Below the pieces are notes generated by a model. It saw nothing but the letters and a program-made list of their open reading frames with translations, had not been told where the DNA came from and made no database searches. Positions 10,980-21,702 of a DNA stretch of 64,000 bases are shown piece by piece; within the stretch, counting starts at the first letter, position 1, and every line of letters begins with the position of its first letter. Source of the stretch: Macrobrachium rosenbergii (Eukaryota > Arthropoda > Malacostraca > Decapoda > Palaemonidae); the NCBI RefSeq assembly GCF_040412425.1, contig NC_089781.1, forward strand, positions 50,539,727-50,603,726. The letters are read 5' to 3'. The position numbers and the translations under genes were made by a program.

Positions 10980-11855
10980 GAGTAGTAAAGATGTCGGAAG
11001 CTGAACCTCAGTGCTAACTCGCGAGCATCATCTGTATGCTCTCTCACCAACAAAGCCAGACACGTCAAACTTCCCCTGTTTTTGTGGCAAAACACGCATC
11101 ATGGTTCTGTATGCAGGCACGCACTTTTGCGTGGCGCGTGATCTCAGACAATGCTATCAAATCCAATATCACCATGACGGCACTCCCAGGAGTTCAACAG
11201 AATCTCCCTGGTTCGACACGCAACTGGACAAGGTCATACATGGCCTTGAAAGATAAACTGATGCAATCTTACTCCATGCCCATGACCAAGAGAGTGCAGT
11301 GCCACCCGACTTTGTTATCCCAGCCCCGGAGAAGCATCACCCAGGGAAGCCTGGGGTGAACTACAGGGGTTGGTAACACTGCCAGGCCACGACGAAAACG
11401 GGAGGAGAAGGACGATAGATTTAACAAAAGCAATCTTCCTTTCGCGCCTCCTGCAGGAAATTAGGCGCCAGATAAGGGATACAGACACCCCTCAACATGG
11501 ACGCCTTAGTCGACGACGCCCAGAAAATATACAAGGCCACCAAGGCCTCGAAAAACGCCACTCCTTTGCAGCTGCCGCCCTGGGAGCCTGCAGCATGATG
11601 GAGGAGAACGACGACGACGACGGAGAAATCAACGCTGTTTACAGAAAGAAGACACCACTCAGGGAATACAGACATGGTCAAAACCCGGCGTGGTGCTTTT
11701 TCCACAGAAAGTTCGGAACCAATGCCAGATACTGCAGGCCTCCCTGTTCCTTCACAAAGATGACAAAGCTGTCACAAGTAACAGCTGTGGCCACGAAATC
11801 CACCCCTGACCAGCGGGTTTCTTCATCGAAATTTCCTGAACGGCGCTGCTGGTAG
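10980..11855 (+). pseudogene. CsRn1-type gag with CHCC box
   Basis: The gag start is near ATGTCGGAAGC at 10991. A helical middle region (YMALKDKLMQSYSMP, 11240-11290) corresponds to the CsRn1 gag core. At about 11690-11750 the residues C-x2-H-x9-C-x3-C (WCFFHRKFG...CRPPC) form the CHCC box that CsRn1-clade elements have in place of the usual CCHC. The frame is open from 11370 to 11855 but shifted relative to the N-terminal part. Codon usage is GC-rich. Confidence 0.72.
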
Positions 11856-12050
11856 ATACAGGGGCAATGCAGTCGGGTCTTCCTGCCATCCAGGAAGGTT
11901 AAGAAAAATACCTGACTTGACGCCCACCCTCATATAGCAGCAAACAGAACTCCCATCCTCACGCATGGCACGACGCACTGACTATCTCATTCCTGGGATG
12001 CAGATACCATTGGCCTTTCATCATCACAGATGTAAAGTTCTGCTGGGAGA
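11848..12050 (+). pseudogene. Aspartic protease remnant of C1
   Basis: LVDTGAMQSG at 11848-11877 is the retroviral-type active site, here directly downstream of the gag CHCC box. The rest of the domain is shifted out of frame and reads through several stops to about 12050. C3 has the same LVDTGA block. Confidence 0.65.
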
Positions 12051-12349
12051 GATTTCCTAGGACACCATGGACTTCTAGTCAACGTCGCAAGACAACGCCT
12101 CCTCGGGACACAGGAACCTGCCACTCCCATCAGCTCTCCACCGGACTTGGAATGCCCACCATCGGCTCCACGCCCCTCCTACAGGAGTTCCCGGACGTAT
12201 AAAAACCAGAGCTATGCCAGTCACCTGGGGCTTCAGCAGCACGGCATCTTCCATCACATCACCACGACGGACCCACCAACCCATGCCAAGTTTCGACGAC
12301 TGTAACCACGTGAAGTTACAAGACACCAAACGGACCTTCAGAGATAGAA

Positions 12350-12845
12350 TGGATGGGTGTCTGTAAAAGCATCAAGCCTGTGGGCTTCTCCCCACATGGT
12401 AAAGAAATCCGATGGTTCATGGAGTGGCAGGACTATCGGCGTTTGAATTTACTAACAACACCAGACCACTACCCACTCCCTAACATGCAAGACCCGACAG
12501 GTGCCCTCCACGGAGTGAAGATTTTCCAAGATGGACCTGCTGAAGTCATACTTCCAAGTCCCCTGTATCCCAACGATGTCCCAAAGAGGGCCATTATCAC
12601 GCCCTTCGAGCTACACATTTTCCTATTCCACTTTCGGTCTCAGGAACGCAGGTGCAACATTCCAGCACCTGATGGACACCATCTTGGGGATCTGCCTTTC
12701 TGCATCTGCTACGTCGACGACATTCCTCATCTTCTCCAGGTATCCAGAGGAACACCTTTGCAACGTCCGCATCATCCTGAAATGTCTGCAGGACAACGGA
12801 CTTGTTGTCAGGTTTGACAAGTGCATTTTCAAGAAAGAAAAGTAG
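12350..12845 (+). pseudogene. Reverse transcriptase of C1
   Basis: Blocks seen in order are a W-x-DYRRLN-type block (near 12425), TTPDHYPLPNMQD (about 12458), MDLLKSYFQVP (12531), FGLRNAGATFQHLMD (about 12630), YVDDI at 12710-12724 and FDKCIFKKEK at the end. These are the standard Gypsy RT motifs, and the catalytic YVDD is intact. Two overlapping frames carry alternating motifs, showing at least two indels. Translation is expected to fail. Confidence 0.8.
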
Positions 12846-12849
12846 ACTT

Positions 12850-13610
12850 CTTTTGGCTACAAGATTTCAGCAGGAGTGCGCCCCACAGCCTATAAAGTAA
12901 AGCTATAGAGAACTTCCTGAAACCACAAACCATCAAGGCCCTTCAGGAATTTCTTGGGATAATAAACTACTACCAATATTTCATCCCAGATGTCCCCCGC
13001 ACTATGTACCCCCTGACGTCAATCCTGAAAGGCAAACCAAAAACACTGATATGGGAGGCTCCACAGCAGCAGGCATTCATTACAACAAAGAGAGCCCTCT
13101 ACAGTGCCACTACCTTAACTCACCACAACCCCACCGCTGCCCTCAGGTTAACAACGGACGCCAGCAACATCGCCTACAGCAGTACTCAAGCAGCTAGTGA
13201 ACGGCACCCCCAGACCTTGGCCTTCTTCAGCCACAAGTTTTCAGCAGCAGAGACCTGCTGCAGCACCTTCAACAGAGAGCTGCTGGCTATCTACCAGGCT
13301 GTGAGACACTTCAAGTACCTGCTGGAGGGGACCGAATTCATAATCCTAACAGATCACAAACCCTTGGTGCATGGATTTGCAAAGCCGGGAGATGTGTTTT
13401 CTGCAAGGCAACAGCGGCACTGACCGCTGTCTCTCCGAATTCGGCTGCACCATCAACTACATCCCTGGCAGGAAGAACCTGGTGGCTGATGCCCTGTCAA
13501 GCGGTAGAAATCAATTTCTTCACCTCGGCATCGACTACGTAAGACCTGGCAAGAGAACAAGCAGTGGACCCAGAGACGGCAGACTACAGGACGGCAGCGA
13601 CGGCTCTTAA
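12850..13610 (+). pseudogene. RT thumb and RNase H of C1
   Basis: The connection region (FLGIINYYQYF-like, near 12950-12980) leads into an open frame at 13004-13423. That frame carries WEAPQQQAF, TTDASNIAYSS, the F-S-HKFS block, FNRELLAIYQAVRHF and LTDHKPLVH, the RNase H core with its Asp and Glu residues. After a frameshift at about 13410 it ends in YIPGRKNLVADALS near 13460-13500. Confidence 0.78.
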
Positions 13611-13619
13611 ATAGGAAGA

Positions 13620-14420
13620 CGTGCCCTTAGCAAGCTCAAACACAACTCTCTCTCTGCGACACCAGCACATGCCGCCCACCCCTAGTGCCTGCTTCAAGGG
13701 GAAAGAGGTGTTTGACAAAGTCCACGGCCTCTCCCATCCAGCAGGGTGCACAACGGTGCACCTCATGACTAACAAGTTCGTCTGGCATGGCATCAACTAG
13801 ACGTTTGCCAGTGGACAAGGAGCTGCATCCCGTGCCAGGCGAGCAAAAGTCCCAGCACACAGAGTCTGGGGTCGGGCGACTTCCCAGCCTTGCTGGCGTT
13901 TTGGCGACATCCACATCGACGCCATCCGGTCCTTCCGCAATCGGGAGCCAGATACCTCCTGATGACCATAGACCACTCCACCCACTGGCCTGAGGCAAAC
14001 CCCCATGGAGGGGGCATCAATAGCATCATGCACAGAGGCCCCCTCTCCAGTTGGATCAGCCATTTCCTCGGAGTGCCAGACAGCATCACTATGGACAGCA
14101 TCACCATGGGGAGACACTGGCTGTCCCTGGAGAATTCTTCCCGCTGTCGGCCGACTGCGCTGACAACCCTCCCGAGGTTGAGGGAACTCGCACAGAAGTT
14201 CACGCCCTGCCATAAGGCCTTCACCGACAGAACCATCACCACAGCCCACCCACCTTACACTCCTGCACCTACATCTTCGTTAGGTGGATGCCCGTCGGTC
14301 GCCCTTAATCAGGCCCTACAGGGGCCCCACCGAGTCATCATGGGCTACCAAGGCATACCTCCTTTACATCCATGGGCAAGAAGACTGGGATCACCATCAA
14401 TAGGCTGAAGCCGGCATTCC
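13620..14420 (+). pseudogene. Integrase of C1
   Basis: VHGLSHPAGCTT...KFVWHGIN (13720-13800) is the His part of the zinc-binding domain. MTIDHSTHWPEANP near 13962 begins the catalytic core. The remaining core is scrambled by frameshifts up to about 14400, where LNQALQGPH-like residues mark the C-terminal tail. Open antisense frames over this GC-rich stretch are shadows. Confidence 0.68.
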
Positions 14421-14664
14421 TGTTGGACAGCGAAGCATGAGGAAGCAGGTGCCCCAGAGTTCCCCTCAGTACCTCCCTGCTCCCCGCCAAAGCAGGGTCC
14501 GGGGCCCAGGAAACACATTGAGCCAACCCCAGATGTTTGTTCCACCCCACGCCCACAGTTCTCCAGGAGCAGGGGCCCTCCGACTGCCTCAGTGTCTGCG
14601 TGATTAATGTTATTTTCATCCAATAATTGCTTCTCTAATCATTGTCTTTGGGAGTATTAAATTT

Positions 14665-14996
14665 TGTAAGGGCATCAAATCACTCTCCTTTCTTGTGTTC
14701 CTCTTCATACGCATTAATCACATCATATGTTACTTGTTGATATTTCAGATTCTTTTATGTACCTCATTGTATGCATCATTGTACGGCCTGTCCACCGATA
14801 TATATACCTGCCTTTACATGTTCTGTAACGCATTATATATGTCTTTTTATGCCTGTTAACAAACACAACCTTCATATGGACGCAGCGGGGTCCTCAGGTC
14901 GCCCGCTACCTTTCCGTCCGCTTTTTGTCTTATAAACACCTGTCGAGAATAATAAAGAATCAATCTTTCACTTCTTGACATTTCTTGAACCTCACA
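14665..14996 (+). repeat. 3' LTR of C1
   Basis: 332 bp, beginning TGTAAGGGCATCAAATCACT and ending ...GAACCTCACA. It differs from the 5' LTR by scattered substitutions and a few short indels, indicating considerable age. Confidence 0.9.
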
Positions 14997-15753
14997 CCAG
15001 TAATAAAAGAAAGTCTCCCTTAGTATTGCACCATTTGGTTCTAATGTTATTGATGGCGAATATGATTTGGTTTCTTGTAAAGTTCAAATGGGAAATAGGG
15101 TAATAAAAAGACAAAACTGATAGTGCATGACAATGTGAACATGCCCATCTACAACTTGGGCTCTTAGCTAACATAAGACATCATTTGCCCAAAAAAAAAA
15201 AGGGTACAAAATGGCAGACAAGGAAGTTTGTAATGATGTGTTAAAAATGTGAACATACTGATTGGTGCTGACTATTTCAATCGCTTCTTCCTTAGTATGG
15301 ACAAGTGTGATGGAGTCGGTCTTTTCGTGACTCATCAAGGGGTATTCCTTATGGGAAGGTACCCCAGAGGGCACTTAAAGGAGTTGACACAACTGCCGTG
15401 AAAGCCTTGCGTGTCTGCCGAACAGTAGAACTGAGCCATGATGTCGATGAATGGTGACGACTTGATACGATTGGTATCAGTCCCAAAGAGCAATTTTCCA
15501 TCTCTGAGAACGTAGCCATTAAGAAAGTAAAGGACAGTGTAGTACGAACTGATCAGGGTTATCAAGGAAGTCTCCCTTTCGTGATGAACAACATCTGAGT
15601 GTCAATTATCGTAATGCCATTGCGCAACTAAATACTTTAGAAATGTGAGATTTGATCGAGATCCTATCTACTGAACTGCTTACGAGCAAGTCCTTCAGAC
15701 TTATCTCGAAGGGGTTCATAGAGGAAGTCCCCAACTCGAGAATAGAAGGTTAT
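14997..15753 (+). pseudogene. BEL protease, C-terminal part and linker
   Basis: The BEL frame resumes directly after C1. The FGSNVIDGEYDLVSCKV block lies at 15038-15082, VNILIGADYFNRF at 15249-15284, and FVTHQGVFLMG at about 15320-15355. These match the conserved second half of A17 proteases (ILIGxDYxW, G-x-L-G). FIEEVPNSRIEG near 15715-15750 corresponds to the linker before RT. Several stops are present. The sequence is cut at 15753 by LTR-Z. Confidence 0.75.
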
Positions 15754-16209
15754 TGTCAGGGACCGCATGGCGATCCTACGGCGCACGTGCATGTGAGTCA
15801 GCCATCAGACAAAACAAGACAATGAAGCATCCCGCTCTCTCTCTCCTGTGCGACAGCGGCGATCGTTTGAAGGAATGCAACTTACCATACAATATTCCTG
15901 TCTATTTCTCTCCTAACCATTGCTGTCTCGAATCTCATATGTGGAATTTCCTGGCCTTTCCATTGATATATGTTTTATCATTGTACGTTTATTATGTTCT
16001 CACAATCGCCATCTGCTTGTCTGTTGACAAGCACAGATGTCCAAAACATAATCTTTGTTTTGTCTTGTCTGTGTGTAGAAACTACATTGCGGCTCGCACC
16101 AGCCAATAACAACTTGAAGATTCTGTACATTCATTCAGTAAGGAACCACCAATAAACTAGACAACACCCAGCCAGTATGTCACTCAATATCTTTCCTTAC
16201 ACTACTACA
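15754..16209 (+). repeat. LTR-Z solo copy inside BEL pol
   Basis: A 456 bp unit that begins TGTCAGGGACCGC and ends ...CACTACTACA, the TG...CA form of an LTR. Copies in both orientations lie at 6716-7815. BEL coding sequence stops on its left and resumes on its right with about 60 codons missing, and no clear target duplication was found. The insertion was therefore probably accompanied by a deletion. It carries a hairpin at 16010-16039. Which retroelement it came from is unknown. Confidence 0.7.
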
Positions 16210-16667
16210 TGCCTCATTTTGGTGTTAAGAAAGAGAGCTCTACTACCCCCTTAGATCGTGTTTAATGCCTCCTCTAAGTTGAAGGGGAGGAATCTCCTGA
16301 ATGATTGCTTGTATCCAGGTCCCAGTTTAGTCGAGTTCTTATACGACCTTTGTTAAAGTTTAGAGTAAATCCTTACATACTAACCACTGACATATCTAAA
16401 GTCTTCCATCGAGTCCTCCTTGATCTACAGGTACTGTACAAGGCGCCGTCACAAGCGCCTACCTTGCTTTTCAGGGTCGTGGTATTTGGAATCACAACCA
16501 GTCTTTTCCTCCTTCAACAAGTCCTTCGGACTCATTTTAGGGTAGCCGGAGTGGCAGAGTTAATAAAATCGTTTTTATGTTGACAATTATATTGCCTCCT
16601 ATGCTACTGAGGAGAAATGTGGATAATTATTTAACTGATAAACAGCTTTTAGATGAAGCTAACATGC
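16206..16667 (+). pseudogene. BEL reverse transcriptase, first part
   Basis: YMPHFGVKKESS (from 16206), RIVFNASSKLKGRNLLND-like residues, LYPGPSLVE, LLKFRVNPYILTTDISKVF and VVVFGITTSLFLLQ are all recognisable BEL/Pao RT motifs in order. The catalytic box reads Tyr-Val-Asp-Asn at 16577-16588, so the second Asp of the usual YVDD is Asn. A solo LTR interrupts the frame at 16668. Confidence 0.82.
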
Positions 16668-17028
16668 TGTAAAGTCCCCGCTGAGCGGGTTTTCTATGGT
16701 GACAACCCGTTTTCTTTGCCTCTACGATTCGGCACACCTGGATTGGTGGGTCACGTAGATCCAATCATTTAAACTGTGTATATAATCATTTACCTGTCTC
16801 CAATTAGTATATCATGTCAGGTATCAGATTGTCAATTTCTGTCCATTTGTATAACTCAAAGTGTATTCATTCACTGTATTTATTGTTCAATTGTTTCCAT
16901 GTCCAAGTGTATAAACCGCCTCACTTTGTATTCCATGGCGTGACGTCAGTAGCACTTTAAAACCGCCTGGGTCACCAATAAAGTAGCAGTAACTTTTATC
17001 CTGCTCGTTTCTTTTGCACCTCTTAAAA
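16668..17028 (+). repeat. Solo LTR of a C4-type Gypsy element
   Basis: About 361 bp, beginning TGTAAAGTCCCCGCTGAGC. It is similar to the C4 LTR at 58896-59236, with the shared AATAAAGTAGCAGTAAC region near the end. ATGC at 16664-16667 and 17029-17032 is a perfect 4 bp target-site duplication, and BEL RT coding continues in frame after removal. It was probably left by LTR-LTR recombination. Confidence 0.85.
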
Positions 17029-17209
17029 ATGCCATTGAGAGGGTGGGCGAGTAATAGCCTAGCCTTTGATCAACGAATAGAGTTAAAGAGCCCAATTGAA
17101 ATCTGTCAGGGAGAGATATGAGCAGTGATCAGTGGGAGGGTGGGAGAATTGCCTAGTGACTGTCAAACACAGGGTCCTTTCCTTGTTTTGTCTTAAAGTG
17201 TTCTGTTTC
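17029..17209 (+). pseudogene. BEL reverse transcriptase, continued
   Basis: After the solo LTR the BEL frame reads MPLRGWASNSLAFDQRIE, which matches the conserved block that follows the RT active site in BEL elements. It continues weakly to LKVFCF at about 17195-17209, where KVLGxxW is expected. The hAT element then interrupts it. Confidence 0.7.
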
Positions 17210-18161
17210 ATGGGAATTTCCCACAAATCTGTATGGAGAAATGGCCTCACGTGGAATTTATCACTTCTTATGTGGGATGGGACTTTTTGGGAGGGATAAA
17301 AAAATTTATATTAATCTGTGGATATTTTTATGGAATATCTCATTTTCATGGAATTTTTTGTGGAATTCCTAAAATTGCTGCTTTTTTGTTTATATACGGA
17401 AATAAGAATATATTAAATCATTATCAAATTATATATAGGCTAGATATAAAAAAATTCTTTTTCACAAGCATTGGGAAAAGTATTTCCCGACAAGTCAAGT
17501 TCTGACTTTGGAGTTTTGCCTAACGCCATAGAAACCAAGAGTAATGATACGAGAGTGAGACAAGTCTAATATAGTCTTGTATGGAACAGGAATGAATGTT
17601 ATCGAGTATTGACGATAGGCCAAGCAATTCTAATTGCGACAGCTTGCTGCCTGTCTCTTCCAGTATCAGAGGTGTCTGAGACATCGTTGTTGTCTCACTG
17701 TTTTTATATTTGTTACTTGTGATTGTCGTAATAAAGAATATAGTGATGAGTGACAAAAAGACATACAGTCAGAAGTATAGACCGATTTGGGAAACAGACA
17801 AAAGGTTCAAAGGATAGGCTAATACGTTATTTCATAATGATAGGAATTATTTTTAGTACCTTTTCGTGAAAAAGTTAACTTAGGGTTTGGGGCCCAAACG
17901 ATTTACAGGGTAAATTATCAAATAAAGTTACCTAGAAACAGACATAAAATGAATTAGATTGTACCTAGTACACAGCTAGGCTATTTTACTAAGATGTAAA
18001 AGCAATGGAACGAATTCAGCCTATAATGGCCTGCTCCTACTTTAGGTTCAGATGTAAAGCAGCTTTGGAATTTGGATTAATTTACCAATGTGTAGTGTGT
18101 TCTGTTAGTGGAAGATTGATTTGAATTATTTTGATAAATCCTAATTATTTTGATATATACG

Positions 18162-18187
18162 AATATATATATATATATATATATGCC

Positions 18188-18269
<82 letters not shown>
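18162..18269 (+). repeat. (TA)n microsatellite in the hAT 5' region
   Basis: About 100 bases of nearly pure TA, interrupted once by GCC and once by TAAT. It lies just upstream of the recognisable transposase sequence and produces spurious Tyr-Ile repeat frames on both strands. Confidence 0.95.
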
Positions 18270-18270
<1 letters not shown>

Positions 18271-18289
18271 CCATTACTCTTTGGTTCAT

Positions 18290-20232
18290 TTTAGGTTGGC
18301 TGCAGTCTGTGCCTGGAGACACAACTAAAGCACGATGTAGGATTTGTGGATATACTTTTCAAGCCCACATGAAATCAATTCTTGGACATTCGTTAGGAAA
18401 GAAACATGTGACAAACATGAAAGCAGCTGGAGCTGGGAGTGAGAGCAGAGGCCAGCCATCAGTAGCTGATGCCTTGCGTCCTGTACAAAAGGATCCTGTA
18501 AAAGTAGCTGAGCTTCGTTTGGCAGTTTTCATTGCAGAGCATGCATCCATATTGTCTGTTGATCACTTAGGGGAACTTCTACCCAAATTAGATCAGAAGT
18601 CGGTTGTCCTCAAGGAGATAAAATTGCATCGTACAAAATGTACTCGTTTGCTGAAACATGTGATTGCCCCATCACTTGCTGGGATGCTAAGGGCTGATAT
18701 TGGTGAACATTTTTTTTAGCTTAATTGTGGATGAAAGCACCAATGAAGCTAATGTATCATGTTTAGCTATGACAATACGCTATTTTAGTTCTAGTAAGGG
18801 ATCCTTGGTAGATACATTTTATAGGTTGGTACCAATTGAGAATGAAAAAGCTGAAACTCTCTACAAGTCTGTTAAGAGATGCTTATCTGAAGATGGCTTA
18901 GATGTAAAGAAAATGATAGGTTTAGGTACTGATGGTGCTAGTTCAATGGTTGGTCGAACCCATTCCCTTTCTAAACTATTAAGAGATGAAAATCCAGAAT
19001 TAACTTTGTTTAAGTGTGTTTGTCATTCTCTCCATCTTGCTGCCAGTAAGTCATCCGAATGTCTTCCCAGGATTTTGGATTTTATGGTTCGAGAAACTCA
19101 TTCTTGGTTTTCTAATAGCCCCAAGAGAATGAAAGAGTATCGAGATATCTATAAAGTGTTAGAGAATAGTGTGCCAAAAGAAAGTGCCAGGGATGGCTGC
19201 TACACGTTGGCTGGTAAGGTTAGAAGCAGTAAATGTAATTATTGAGCAATGGGATGCACTTAAACTGCATTTTGAATTGTCTGCTTCCAATGAACATTGT
19301 CACACAACTAGTTCTTTATTTGATGCTTACAAAGATGATCAAAATAAACTATATTTTCTTTTTGTTAGAAAGACCTTGAAGGAAATAGTTAGAGTTAATA
19401 AGATTTTCCAGTCACAAAATGCAGATGTCACCAAGATCACACAAGATCTTATTTCTATGTATCGCAACCTTATGCATATTGCAGTTAATCCAACGTATTT
19501 GTCAAAATGTTCTGATGAAAATCTTCCCAGTTTAAAGTTCTTGGACCATGTTTTACCTTAGAAGCTATGAACTTTGGGTATGAGTTCCAAATTTTTGCCT
19601 CTGATTGTTTTTTGAATGATCATCAAATAAAGTATGTTAAGGAGAGATGCAGATCTTTTGTAATTGAACTCATAAACCAAGTTCAAATGCGTTTACCTGA
19701 AAATGTAAGTATTCTTCTAATGTTAAAGAATTTTCATCCATCAATTGCTACATCCCATGCTAAAGAATCTATTGCCCCTGTTGCAGCTAAGTATGGGTCA
19801 ACATTTAATGACTTAGATGAATTACAAAATGAATGGAATGCAATTGGCATTCAGCAATGGCCTGAGAGTTGCTTGTGTAATGTTATTTCATTTTGGGGAG
19901 AAGTCAGTGAGAGGAAAAACTCGGCAGGAGAAGCAGTGTTTCCTAATGTATCAAGCCTTGCCCTAGCATTATTAAGTTTGCCATTTTCAAATGCCTCTGT
20001 AGAGAGAGTTTTCTCTCAAATGAATATTCTTCATTCTAAGTTACGCAACCGCTTTCATGTCAGGTCTGTGGAGGTATTACTCCAAACAAGGAGTGGCCTG
20101 GTACAACATTATGGCTCATGTAAGAATTTTGATCCTCCTCACGACATGATTAGAAACTTTTTTGCTAAAGGCTCGATAGATGAGGAGGAAGATGATGATG
20201 ATGATGCTCTAGCTATTGAATTGTTCTTGTAG
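18290..20232 (+). pseudogene. hAT transposase, nearly complete, three frameshifts
   Basis: Four consecutive open blocks follow one another in different frames. The first has a BED-like zinc finger, C-x2-C ... H-x5-H, near 18333-18410. Block 2 (from 18715) has IVDESTNEANVSCLAM and GLGTDGASSMVG, with catalytic-type Asp residues. Block 3 has AATRWLVRLEAV near 19195. Block 4 (19567-20232) holds the hATC dimerisation region, LALLSLPFSNASVERVFS, then an acidic C-terminus. Breaks lie at the T8 run 18710-18717, at about 19185 and at about 19555. About 640 residues in all, a normal length for this family. Confidence 0.85.
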
Positions 20233-20628
20233 TTGGTATATGATATGGAAATAAGGGATAAGAATTTATCTTTTTTTTTATTCTTATTGTAGGCCTATCT
20301 TAATCTGGCAATTTTTTTTTATGCTAAGTAGAGTTTATATTATTCAATATAAACACTGATTCAATATTTTTCACTTTTGAGTATGTAGAATTGTAATCAA
20401 TTTACTTGAAACTATTTTTTTGGTTTATCCCCCTTGAATTCATGTCCCCCTTATTCATTTTATAAGAGTTTGTGATTTTAAAGCAAAAATTTTCAGTATT
20501 TTCTTTTATTATTTTGATATTTTGATTGTGCGTTTAATGCCAACAAGAAATAAATGATTAGTAATTTCGTGGAATTTTCATGGGAATTTCCTTTTCTTGT
20601 CGTGGGATTTGTGGGAAAAAAAATGGGA

Positions 20629-20928
20629 TTTCAGTTTAACAAAATTTCAGTTTAACAAAACTGGTTAACAGCTGCGGTTTAACCCAGATCCTGAAGGATT
20701 AGCCCCTAGGGCTGGTCCGAAGGATTAGATTTATTTTGCGTGGCTAAGAACCAATTGGTTACCTAGCAACGGGACCTACAGTTTATTGTGGAATCCGAAC
20801 CACATTGTAACGAGAAATGAATTTCTATCACAAGAAATAAACTCCTCTAATTCTTCATTGGCCGGTCGGAGAATCGAACGCGGGACCAGCAGAGTGCTAG
20901 CCGAGAACGATAACCATTCTTCCAATGA
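20629..20928 (-). repeat. SINE copy S1, tRNA-derived, full head
   Basis: On the minus strand the right end gives a tRNA-like head with a B-box-like GCGTTCGATTCTCC (20869-20882) and an upstream GGCTAGCA. A conserved body follows (ATAGAAATTCATTTCTCG, GTTGCTAGGTAACC, TTCTTAGCCACG), with the tail at the left. Similar bodies lie at 40793-41018 (minus), 58574-58775 (plus) and 60628-60690 (minus). The tail region at 20629-20660 is a 16 bp tandem repeat. Confidence 0.75.
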
Positions 20929-20929
20929 G

Positions 20930-21200
20930 GAACTTTTTGATCCGTTAGGGTTGGTCAGTCCACCATATGTTAGAGGAAAGTTGTTTTTGCAGAAACTATG
21001 GGAAGAAGGTAGGCTATAGGATGGGATGATGTTCTCAACGCAGAAAGACAGACAGAGGCTATGAAATCTTGGAATGTGCATAAGTTGAAATTTAAGAGAG
21101 GAATTTTGACAGGCGAATCAGAAATTCATGCCTCAATAAGGCATATGGGGCAGTAGCCTATGTCATGGGAAGTAAGGGAGAAACTAACCTGTTGATTAGC
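20930..21200 (+). pseudogene. BEL RT C-terminus and start of RNase H
   Basis: NEELFDPLGLVSPPYVRGKL from about 20926 is the very conserved FDPLGL block downstream of the RT in BEL/Pao elements. WDDVLNAERQTEAM follows after a stop, then AVAYVMGSKGETNLLIS, the first strand of the RNase H, up to 21200. There the Mag-like element M2 interrupts it. Confidence 0.8.
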
Positions 21201-21401
21201 TGTAGAGTTTTAGATAAAAAAGGTAATCCTTTGTTAATTCTGATTCTATTCCCTGCTGTGAACGTCTTTTGTTTTTGAGTTCTCGGTTCCGGGGTTGTGT
21301 TGTCATGCGGCCGGTGTGCTGGTCCTTGGCAGCAAGTTGTTGTTTTGGATTCACAATAAACCTTGTATCCGGCCCTGTATTTAATTATGCTCGTCCTAAC
21401 A
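21201..21401 (+). repeat. 5' LTR of M2
   Basis: 201 bp, TGTAGAGTTTTAGATAAAAA ... CGTCCTAACA. It is nearly identical to 25772-25970; the clearest difference is TTGTTTTGGATT here against TTGTAACGGATT there. Confidence 0.93.
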
Positions 21402-21403
21402 AA

Positions 21404-21418
21404 TGGCGACGAGAATCC
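21404..21418 (+). other. Primer-binding-site position of M2
   Basis: TGGCGACGAGAATCC starts two bases after the LTR and begins with the TGG expected from a tRNA CCA end. In M1 the same site has five altered bases. The priming tRNA was not identified. Confidence 0.5.
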
Positions 21419-21702
21419 ATGCAGAGGAGCATAGGGTCTACAAGAACTTCATGTGGATGTAAGGATTTTCCAGGAGTTTTGATGAGTTCAGCATAGCCTC
21501 CGGCTCTGAGGACACTTCCATAAGGCCAGTTGATTGACGGCGATGGTGCGGAGGTTAGGCAGAGGTCGCCTATGCTAGGGGTGAGGATTTTCAATTCCCA
21601 AGCTGTACTAGTTGATGCTTGATTTATTGTGTTTTTACCCTACCTTACCTGGCATATAGGCTGCTACCTACAGTTTTGCTTCATCTTGCAGTTTTGTTCA
21701 CG

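Larger units (their letters stand above)
10406..14996 (+). mobile_element. CsRn1-like Gypsy element C1, full length but decayed
   Basis: LTRs 10406-10724 and 14665-14996 flank a 3.9 kb interior with gag, protease, RT, RNase H and integrase in Gypsy order. It interrupts the BEL protease, whose sequence continues on both sides. The flanking tetranucleotides ACAG (10402-10405) and CCAG (14997-15000) are an imperfect target-site duplication. Interior GC is clearly higher than the surrounding DNA, as in the related C3. Frameshifts are numerous. Confidence 0.88.
17210..20628 (+). mobile_element. hAT-superfamily DNA transposon
   Basis: About 3.4 kb with a transposase reading left to right. Near the ends, TTTCCCACAAATC at 17217-17229 and its reverse complement GATTTGTGGGAAA at 20607-20619 are subterminal inverted repeats. 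The exact tips and the expected 8 bp duplication could not be fixed, because the right end abuts a SINE with a 16 bp tandem repeat at 20629-20660. It sits within BEL pol. Confidence 0.8.

Noticed and set aside
13584..14250. Several overlapping 100-150 codon minus-strand frames
   Set aside because: Shadows in the GC-rich C1 integrase region; the plus strand has the integrase motifs.
18077..18320. Tyr-Ile repeat proteins on both strands
   Set aside because: Translation of a (TA)n microsatellite; no protein meaning.
20860..20920. Possible tRNA gene on the minus strand
   Set aside because: B-box-like sequence is present but no cloverleaf is formed, and the flank is the SINE body; it is a SINE head.
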